Below are positions 40,589-45,747 of a DNA stretch of 45,747 nt, piece after piece. The DNA lies in assembly GCA_013816405.1 (NCBI GenBank), contig JACDEL010000013.1, forward strand, positions 1-45,747, read 5' to 3'. The translations under genes were made by a program, and so were the position numbers. The stretch is from Chloroflexota bacterium (GTDB lineage Bacteria > Chloroflexota > Limnocylindria > QHBO01). Numbering within the stretch: position 1 is the first letter of the stretch; the number at the start of each line of letters is the position of its first letter. The notes beneath the pieces are model-generated. The model was not told the origin of the DNA. It did not search any database and was given only the letters and a program-made list of their open reading frames with translations.

Positions 40589-41523
40589 CGGACCGGTTCG
40601 GGCGTGCTGAGTCGCGCTCCATCGGTGTCGAAGCGCAGGCGGGTGGCCATGCCCGGTACACCGGACACGCCCCAGGCCTTCTCGACCGCGTGGGCGGTGA
40701 TCGGCGAGTCGCAGATGGCCAGCACGCTGGGGCCGGCGCCGGAGAGCGCCGCTCCCGCAGCCCCATGCTCGTACGCCTCGTCGATCAGCTCGCGCGTCCC
40801 TGGCAGGAGCGGGAGCCGGTACGGCTGGTGCAGCCGATCCTCCATTGCAGTGCGCAACAGCCCCGCGTCGGACGTGATGACAGCCGTTGCCAGCAGCGCC
40901 GCGCGCGCGGCTGCTGCCGCGGCCTCGTGGTGCGGAACCGCTGCCGGGAGCGCATCGCGCATCCCCTGCGTCCGGCTGGTGGCGGATGCGATGAACAGGA
41001 CCGGGACCCACGCCTCAGGGACGCGGAACCGTCGCAGCACTGGCGTGGTGCCCACGCCCCCGGCCACGGACAGGGTGACGCCCCCGTACAGGGCGGCCGC
41101 CACGTTGTCCGCGTGGCCCTCCAGCGTCGCCGCCATCGTGAGGAGCTCGTCGGCGTCGGGGGCGTGACGTCCTGCAGCCGCTCCGAGCAGCAGGCCGGCC
41201 ACGATCGCGGCGGCGCTGCTCCCCAGCCCACGGGCGGCCGGAATCATGCTGCTCACCTCGATGCGCCATGCGCCGGCACCGTGCTCCGACCCGTGGGCCA
41301 GGCGCAGGCCCTCGCGGAATGCCCGGATCAGAAGGTTCTGCTCCGGGTCGTCATCAGGGCCGGGTGCCCCCTCGCCATGGGCGTTCAGCAGGATGCCGGC
41401 CTCGTCGCCTGCGAACAACTCGGCGCGCAGCTTGAGGCTGAGCGCGGCCGCGAAGCAGTCGAAGCCGCTTCCCAGGTTGGCGCTGCTGGCCGGCACCTCG
41501 ATCGTGGCGATGGGGGTGGACAT
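40585..41523 (-). CDS. thrB: Homoserine kinase
   Basis: The 312-residue GHMP kinase phosphorylates homoserine in threonine synthesis. It has PASSANLGSGFDCFAAAL at the N terminus, the ATP loop PAARGLGSSAAAIVAGL and GAALSGAGPSVLAI near the end. The related threonine synthase gene lies about 3.4 kb away at the window edge, also on the minus strand but not adjacent. ATG 41523 has TATACT 8 nt upstream, and the gene heads a three-gene operon coupled through ATGA overlaps. Confidence 0.94.
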   Translation of the reverse strand: MSTPIATIEVPASSANLGSGFDCFAAALSLKLRAELFAGDEAGILLNAHGEGAPGPDDDPEQNLLIRAFREGLRLAHGSEHGAGAWRIEVSSMIPAARGLGSSAAAIVAGLLLGAAAGRHAPDADELLTMAATLEGHADNVAAALYGGVTLSVAGGVGTTPVLRRFRVPEAWVPVLFIASATSRTQGMRDALPAAVPHHEAAAAAARAALLATAVITSDAGLLRTAMEDRLHQPYRLPLLPGTRELIDEAYEHGAAGAALSGAGPSVLAICDSPITAHAVEKAWGVSGVPGMATRLRFDTDGARLSTPEPVR

Positions 41524-41531
41524 GCGGCCCG

Positions 41532-41537
41532 AGTATA
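41532..41537 (-). promoter_or_regulatory. -10-like element of thrB
   Basis: TATACT on the minus strand ends 8 nt before ATG 41523; this is a near-consensus -10. Confidence 0.6.
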
Positions 41538-41551
41538 CGGACGGCCGGGTG

Positions 41552-42121
41552 CTAGACCTCGCCGTGGCGGAAGCAGCCGACCAGGTGGTCGTTGACCAGC
41601 CCGGCGGACTGCATGAGGGCGTACACGATGGTCGGCCCGACGAACGAGAAGCCGCGCTTCTTGAGGTCGCGCGAGAGGGCCCGTGAGGCATCGGTCTCCG
41701 GAGGCACGCCACTGAGCGAGGTCCATCGGTTCACGACCGGCTTCCCGCCGACGAACGACCACAGGTGGCGGTCGAAGCCACCTGGGGCATCGGCCAGGCG
41801 CAGGTAGGCTCCGGCATTGCCGATGACGGATCTGACTTTGGCGCGATTGCGCACGATCCCGGGATCGGCGAGGAGGCGCGCCTCATCGTCTGGTCCGTAG
41901 GCGGCGATTCGGCCAGGATCCCAACGCTCGAAGGCACGCCGGTAGCCGTCGCGCTTGCGCAGGATGGTGATCCAGGCCAGGCCCGCCTGCGCGCCTTCGA
42001 GGCTCAACAGCTCGAAGAGCCGCCGATCGTCGTGGATCGGGACTCCCCACTCGGTGTCATGGTAGGCGAGGGTCAGCGGGTCGCCCGTTCCCCAGGGGCA
42101 GCGGGGGCGAGCGTCGACCAT
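41552..42121 (-). CDS. tag: DNA-3-methyladenine glycosylase I
   Basis: The 189-residue base-excision enzyme removes 3-methyladenine. It starts with the diagnostic RCPWGTGDPLTLAYHDTEWGVP and has FELLSLEGAQAGLAWITILRKR, and ends with NDHLVGCFRH. The zinc-binding Cys and His of the family are the early Cys, the early His (YHD), and the final His and Cys in NDHLVGC. ATG 42121 has TAGACT 6 nt upstream. It is divergent from the MFS-cNMP gene with only 44 bp between them. Confidence 0.95.
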   Translation of the reverse strand: MVDARPRCPWGTGDPLTLAYHDTEWGVPIHDDRRLFELLSLEGAQAGLAWITILRKRDGYRRAFERWDPGRIAAYGPDDEARLLADPGIVRNRAKVRSVIGNAGAYLRLADAPGGFDRHLWSFVGGKPVVNRWTSLSGVPPETDASRALSRDLKKRGFSFVGPTIVYALMQSAGLVNDHLVGCFRHGEV

Positions 42122-42127
42122 GGCCGG

Positions 42128-42133
42128 AGTCTA
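42128..42133 (-). promoter_or_regulatory. -10-like element of tag
   Basis: TAGACT on the minus strand ends 6 nt before ATG 42121. Confidence 0.55.
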
Positions 42134-42165
42134 GAGCGATCCGGCGCGTGTCATGATCGGCGGCG

Positions 42166-43860
42166 ATGTCCCTCAGGCCTCGCATCGATGCGCGCCTCGC
42201 CGCGTCCGCGGGCGCGTTCGGCGCGGTCGTGCGTAACCCTGCCCTGCGTCGGGTTGAGCTGGCCTACCTGGGATTCAGCCTGACGGAATGGGCGATCTGG
42301 GTTGCCGTCCTCGTCTTCGCCTATGGCAACGGAGGTGCCGGCGAGGTCGCGCTGGTGGCCGTCCTTCAGCTCGCGCCGGCGGCCGTGATGGCCCCGCTGG
42401 CCGCATCGTTTGGCGATCGCTATCCGCGCGAGCGGGTCCTCCTGACGGCGTATCTCCTGCAGGCAGCCGTGGCGGCCGCGATGGCTCTCTCCCTGCTCGC
42501 GAGTGCCCCGGTGGCGCTGGTCTACGCACTGGCTGCGGCCGCCAATGTCGCGATCACGCTGACCCGTCCGGTGCAGGCCGCCATCCTGCCGTCGCTCTCA
42601 CGCACGCCCGCAGAGCTGACAGCCGCCAACGTGGCCGCCGGCAGCATCGAGAACACGGCGATCCTTGTCGGTCCGGCCGTGGCCGGGGTCGTGCTCCAGG
42701 GGCTCGGCCCTGCGCCAGTCTTCGCCGGCGCCGCGGTGGTGTCATTGGCCGCGGCGATCCTGGTGGCAGGCCTGCCACGCACGGTCGCTGCCGGTCGGGA
42801 GACGAGCACGGCGGGCCTTCGCTCCGCCATCGCCGAGACCCTGGCGGGCTTTGCGATGCTCGCCCGGGAGGAGCGGCCGCGCTCCGTCGTTATGCTCCTC
42901 GGTTCGGCCTCCGTGCTGTGGGGCGCGATCGACGTCCTCCTCGTGATCCTGGCTCTCGACGAGCTCTCGATTGGGCAGTCGGGGGTGGGATTTCTGAACT
43001 CCGCCATCGGCGCGGGCGGAATCGCCGGAGCACTGCTCGCCGCTCTGCTGGTTGGTCGCGCTCGCCTGGCAGGCCCGTTCGGGGTGGGCCTTCTGCTCTG
43101 GGGCGGGGCGCTCGCCGCGATCGGACTGCTCCCCCTCCCGCTCGTGGCGGTGCTGCTGCTCGCCGTCGCCGGGATGGGCCGGGTGGTGATGGACGTCGCC
43201 GGCAGGACCCTCCTCCAGAGAGTGTCGCCGGACGCGCTCCTGAGCCGGGTCTTCGGCGTGCTGGAGGGGATCGACAACGCATCCCTGGCAGTCGGATCCG
43301 TGGTCGCTCCCGCTCTACTGGCGGTGGCCGGGACGCGGGGCGCATTCATCACTGCCGGAGTGGCCCTGATCGCGTTCACGGGGCTCAGCTGGCGACGCCT
43401 GCTGCGTACCGACGCGGCGGGGACGGTCCGGCCTCGCGAGCTTGCGGCGCTCATGAGCGTCGCCTTCTTCACGTCGCTCCCTGGTCAGGCGCTGGAACGC
43501 CTGGCCGCCGCCCTGATACCGGTCACGGTGCGCCAGGGAACGCGAATCATCACGCAGGGGGATGTGGGCGATCGCTTCTACATCATCTCCAGCGGCACGG
43601 TGCAGGTATCCGTTGACGGGGTACCGGTGCGCACGATGGGTGCGGGCGAGTCATTCGGAGAGATCGCGTTGCTGCGCGACATCCGGCGGACGGCATCGAT
43701 TGCCGCCGTCGTGCCTGTCGAATTGCTTGCGCTGGACCGCCATCATTTCGTCGAGATCGTCACCGGGCAGCCGGTGGCCGCAGCTGCCGCCGAAACCGTG
43801 ATCCACTCGCGCCTCAACGTGGCGGTGGACGAAAGGAGCCAGACCGATGAGGGCTCGTGA
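42166..43860 (+). CDS. MFS transporter fused to a cyclic-nucleotide-binding domain
   Basis: The 564-residue protein has a twelve-helix MFS part (about 20-410) resembling enterobactin-exporter-like MFS proteins, then a cNMP-binding domain (about 425-550). The phosphate-binding cassette is clear: GESFGEIALLRDIRRTASI, with the conserved Glu and Arg that bind cAMP or cGMP. Transport may thus be gated by a cyclic nucleotide; a class III cyclase is encoded 8 kb upstream. The substrate is unknown. CATGAT 8 nt before ATG 42166 is a weak -10. Its 3' end overlaps the next gene by 14 bp. Confidence 0.9.
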   Translation: MSLRPRIDARLAASAGAFGAVVRNPALRRVELAYLGFSLTEWAIWVAVLVFAYGNGGAGEVALVAVLQLAPAAVMAPLAASFGDRYPRERVLLTAYLLQAAVAAAMALSLLASAPVALVYALAAAANVAITLTRPVQAAILPSLSRTPAELTAANVAAGSIENTAILVGPAVAGVVLQGLGPAPVFAGAAVVSLAAAILVAGLPRTVAAGRETSTAGLRSAIAETLAGFAMLAREERPRSVVMLLGSASVLWGAIDVLLVILALDELSIGQSGVGFLNSAIGAGGIAGALLAALLVGRARLAGPFGVGLLLWGGALAAIGLLPLPLVAVLLLAVAGMGRVVMDVAGRTLLQRVSPDALLSRVFGVLEGIDNASLAVGSVVAPALLAVAGTRGAFITAGVALIAFTGLSWRRLLRTDAAGTVRPRELAALMSVAFFTSLPGQALERLAAALIPVTVRQGTRIITQGDVGDRFYIISSGTVQVSVDGVPVRTMGAGESFGEIALLRDIRRTASIAAVVPVELLALDRHHFVEIVTGQPVAAAAAETVIHSRLNVAVDERSQTDEGS

Positions 43861-44947
43861 CCTCGGCATCATCATCGGCACGCTCAAGCCAGGCCCTCTC
43901 AACGCGATCACCGACGTTCGCGGGGTACTGGTTGGCCACGCGACCCTGATCGAGGGCGAGGGCCCGCTTGTGGTGGGTAAGGGACCGATTCGAACCGGCG
44001 TGACCGTGATCCTGCCGCACGACTGGGACCCGGGACGCGAGCCGCTGTTCGCGGGCAGCCACACGCTCAACGGCAACGGCGAGATGACGGGGCTCGAATG
44101 GGTCGGCGATTCCGGCCTGCTGACCACGCCGATCGGCCTCACCAATACGCACAGCGTCGGGGTCGTGCGCGACGCGCTGGTCGCCGCGAGCGTGGCCGGG
44201 CGCAACGAGGTTGGGCTCTGGTCGCTCCCGGTTGTGGCCGAGACCTGGGATGGCTATCTCAATGACGTCAACGGCCAGCACGTCCGCGCCGAGCACGTCT
44301 TCGAGGCCCTCGCAGCCGCGTCCGGCGGGCCTGTGGCTGAGGGGAGCGTCGGCGCCGGCACGGGGACCAAGGCCTTCGGCTTCAAGGCCGGGATCGGTAC
44401 CGCGTCACGGCATGTGGGCAAGGAGCACGGCGGGCATACCGTCGGCGTGTTGGTGCAGGCCAACCATGGCCGCCGGGAGCGGCTGATGGTCGACGGTGTG
44501 CCGATCGGCCGCGAGATCACGCGCGACGAGATCGCTGGCCCCGACCTGCCGGACGATACGGGGTCCATCATCGCCGTCGTCGCAACCGACGCGCCGCTCC
44601 TCCCCCAACAATGCCGCCGCCTCGCCGAGCGCGCCGGCCTTGGGGTGGCCCGTGGAGGAGGCGGAGGCGAGAACGACAGCGGCGACTTCTTCCTCGCCTT
44701 CGCGACCGGCAACCGCTCCCTGCGCGCAGAGGATGACGGTCAGGCCCCCATCAGCTTTCCGCTGCAGATGCTCAACGACGACCACATCAGCGAGCTCTTC
44801 TGGGCGGCCATCGAGGCGACCGAGGAGGCGGTCCTCAACTCGATGATCGCCGCCGAGACGATGGTCGGGCGGGATGGGATCGCCTTCCATGCCCTGCCGC
44901 ACGAGCGGCTGGTCGAGGTCATGCGCCGATACGGGCGGTTCGGCTAG
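43847..44947 (+). CDS. P1 family (DmpA-type) self-processing aminopeptidase
   Basis: The 366-residue protein belongs to the DmpA/peptidase P1 family of N-terminal nucleophile hydrolases. The expected autocleavage site is Gly239-Ser240 in DDTGSIIAVVATDAPL, giving an alpha chain of 239 residues and a beta chain of 127 with Ser240 as nucleophile. Conserved ITDVRGVLVGH, GLTNTHSVGVVRDAL and GGGENDSGDFF are present. It would release N-terminal residues, including D- or beta-amino acids in some members. ATG 43847 follows GAAAGGAG by 8 nt. Its stop shares CTAG with threonine synthase. Confidence 0.93.
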   Translation: MRARDLGIIIGTLKPGPLNAITDVRGVLVGHATLIEGEGPLVVGKGPIRTGVTVILPHDWDPGREPLFAGSHTLNGNGEMTGLEWVGDSGLLTTPIGLTNTHSVGVVRDALVAASVAGRNEVGLWSLPVVAETWDGYLNDVNGQHVRAEHVFEALAAASGGPVAEGSVGAGTGTKAFGFKAGIGTASRHVGKEHGGHTVGVLVQANHGRRERLMVDGVPIGREITRDEIAGPDLPDDTGSIIAVVATDAPLLPQQCRRLAERAGLGVARGGGGGENDSGDFFLAFATGNRSLRAEDDGQAPISFPLQMLNDDHISELFWAAIEATEEAVLNSMIAAETMVGRDGIAFHALPHERLVEVMRRYGRFG

Positions 44948-45747
44948 AGGCGCATCGCCTGGCGGATCGCCGCCGCATCCGCCGCGACCGGCGTGAGCGA
45001 GCCTTCCTCCCCGGCCACGGCGTCGGGATCCTTCAGCCCATGGCCGGTCAGGATGCAGACGACCGTCTCGGCGCGGGCGAGCCGGCCATCCTGGGAGAGG
45101 CGAGCCACGCCCGCGACACCTGCCGCCGAGGCGGGCTCACAGAAGATCCCCTCGCTGCGCGCAATCAGCAGCTGCATTGCGAGGATCTCCTCGTCGCTGA
45201 TTGCCTCGATCAGTCCGCCGGACTCGTCGCGAGCGCCCACCGCGCCCTCCCAGGACGCTGGATTCCCGATGCGGATGGCCGTGGCCACCGTCTCCGGCGA
45301 TTCGACCGCTGCCCCCTGCACTATCGGCGCTGCGCCCTCGGCCTGGAAGCCGAGCATGCGCGGGCGGCGGCCGTCGGTCCGACCGGAGGCGGCGTATCGC
45401 ACGAATCCGGCCCAATAGGCGGTGATGTTGCCCGCGTTGCCCACCGGCAGGGCGACGGCATCGGGTGCCTGACCGAGCTCGTCGACGAGCTCGAACGCAC
45501 CGGTCTGCTGCCCCGCGATGCGATCAAGGTTGACCGAGTTGACGACGGCGACACTCCCCTCGTCGCCGAGCCTCCTGACGGCGGCCAGCGCCTGGTCGAA
45601 GTTGCCTTCGACCGTGATGAGCCCAGCCCCGGCGGCGAGCGCCTGGGCCAGCTTGCCGCGGGCCACCTTGCCGGCCGGCAGGACGACGTGGCAGGGAAGC
45701 CCGGCGGCGGCCGCGTAGGCGGCCGCTGAGGCGGCGGTGTTGCCGGT
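44944..45747 (-). CDS. thrC: Threonine synthase (C-terminal 267 residues)
   Basis: The gene runs off the window end; the visible part starts at TGNTAASAAAYAAAAGLPCHVV, just after the substrate-binding loop, so the PLP lysine lies outside. The phosphate-binding GNAGN loop (PVGNAGNITAYWAGF) is included and fits threonine synthase, the enzyme that makes threonine from phosphohomoserine. The minus-strand reading continues from 45747 without a start, so the upstream ATG 45666 is only an internal Met. It converges on the peptidase gene at a shared CTAG. Confidence 0.92.
   Translation of the reverse strand, partial: TGNTAASAAAYAAAAGLPCHVVLPAGKVARGKLAQALAAGAGLITVEGNFDQALAAVRRLGDEGSVAVVNSVNLDRIAGQQTGAFELVDELGQAPDAVALPVGNAGNITAYWAGFVRYAASGRTDGRRPRMLGFQAEGAAPIVQGAAVESPETVATAIRIGNPASWEGAVGARDESGGLIEAISDEEILAMQLLIARSEGIFCEPASAAGVAGVARLSQDGRLARAETVVCILTGHGLKDPDAVAGEEGSLTPVAADAAAIRQAMRL

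Overview
The window is a GC-rich, densely packed bacterial chromosome segment with no sign of phage, plasmid, transposon or CRISPR content. Almost every reading frame is a recognisable housekeeping or accessory gene, most starting with ATG or GTG and many overlapping a neighbour by 1-4 bases. The gene mix (SufU-type SUF system, mycobacterial-type CysO/CysM/Mec, leaderless-looking promoters, bactofilin, class III cyclase-ATPase) fits a high-GC Chloroflexota-like or actinobacterial-like organism. I lean to a Limnocylindria-type Chloroflexota, but this is inference from gene content only.

Region 1 (1-7582, +) is one long sulfur cluster: sufB(end)-sufD-Rieske ferredoxin-Rrf2 regulator-sufC-sufS-sufU, running directly into a rhodanese-E1 fusion, a ubiquitin-like sulfur carrier (CysO type), an O-phosphoserine-type CysM and a JAMM (Mec) protease. 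Fe-S cluster assembly, which consumes cysteine sulfur, and a thiocarboxylate route that makes cysteine are thus apparently in one transcription unit. An M24 peptidase follows.

Region 2 (8761-13303, -) holds a MerR-like regulator, an M20 dipeptidase, a small membrane protein, a PlsC-type acyltransferase and an MFS transporter. Region 3 (13413-18608, +) holds lgt, cystathionine beta-synthase, CoA-acylating methylmalonate-semialdehyde dehydrogenase, a cystathionine gamma-lyase/synthase and a membrane protein: a second, transsulfuration-type cysteine/methionine module. Region 4 (18596-23080, -) holds mdh-gltA-metallo-beta-lactamase protein (TCA cycle), an ArsC/LMW-PTP protein and upp.

Region 5 (23217-31280, +) holds a bactofilin, an asparaginase, a frameshifted membrane diguanylate cyclase, a CPA2 cation/proton antiporter with a promoter and a strikingly structured leader, a DUF1801 protein, an SGNH lipoprotein, a palindrome-rich spacer with a perfect 59-bp tandem duplication, and gltX. 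Region 6 (31298-45747) holds a cyclase-ATPase-TPR signalling protein, then (-) mutY-prx-like-adh, (+) a HAD phosphatase, (-) thrB-ABCF-DMT, tag, (+) an MFS-cNMP fusion and a DmpA-type peptidase, and (-) the end of threonine synthase.

Three recurring signals cut across the window. Many transcription-unit heads have a TANNNT element 6-10 nt before the start codon, suggesting leaderless mRNAs. Three of five convergent gene pairs end on one shared CTAG. A GTTCGTGC dyad occurs both between sufB and sufD and upstream of gltX. All promoter, RNA-structure and functional statements are read by eye and untested.
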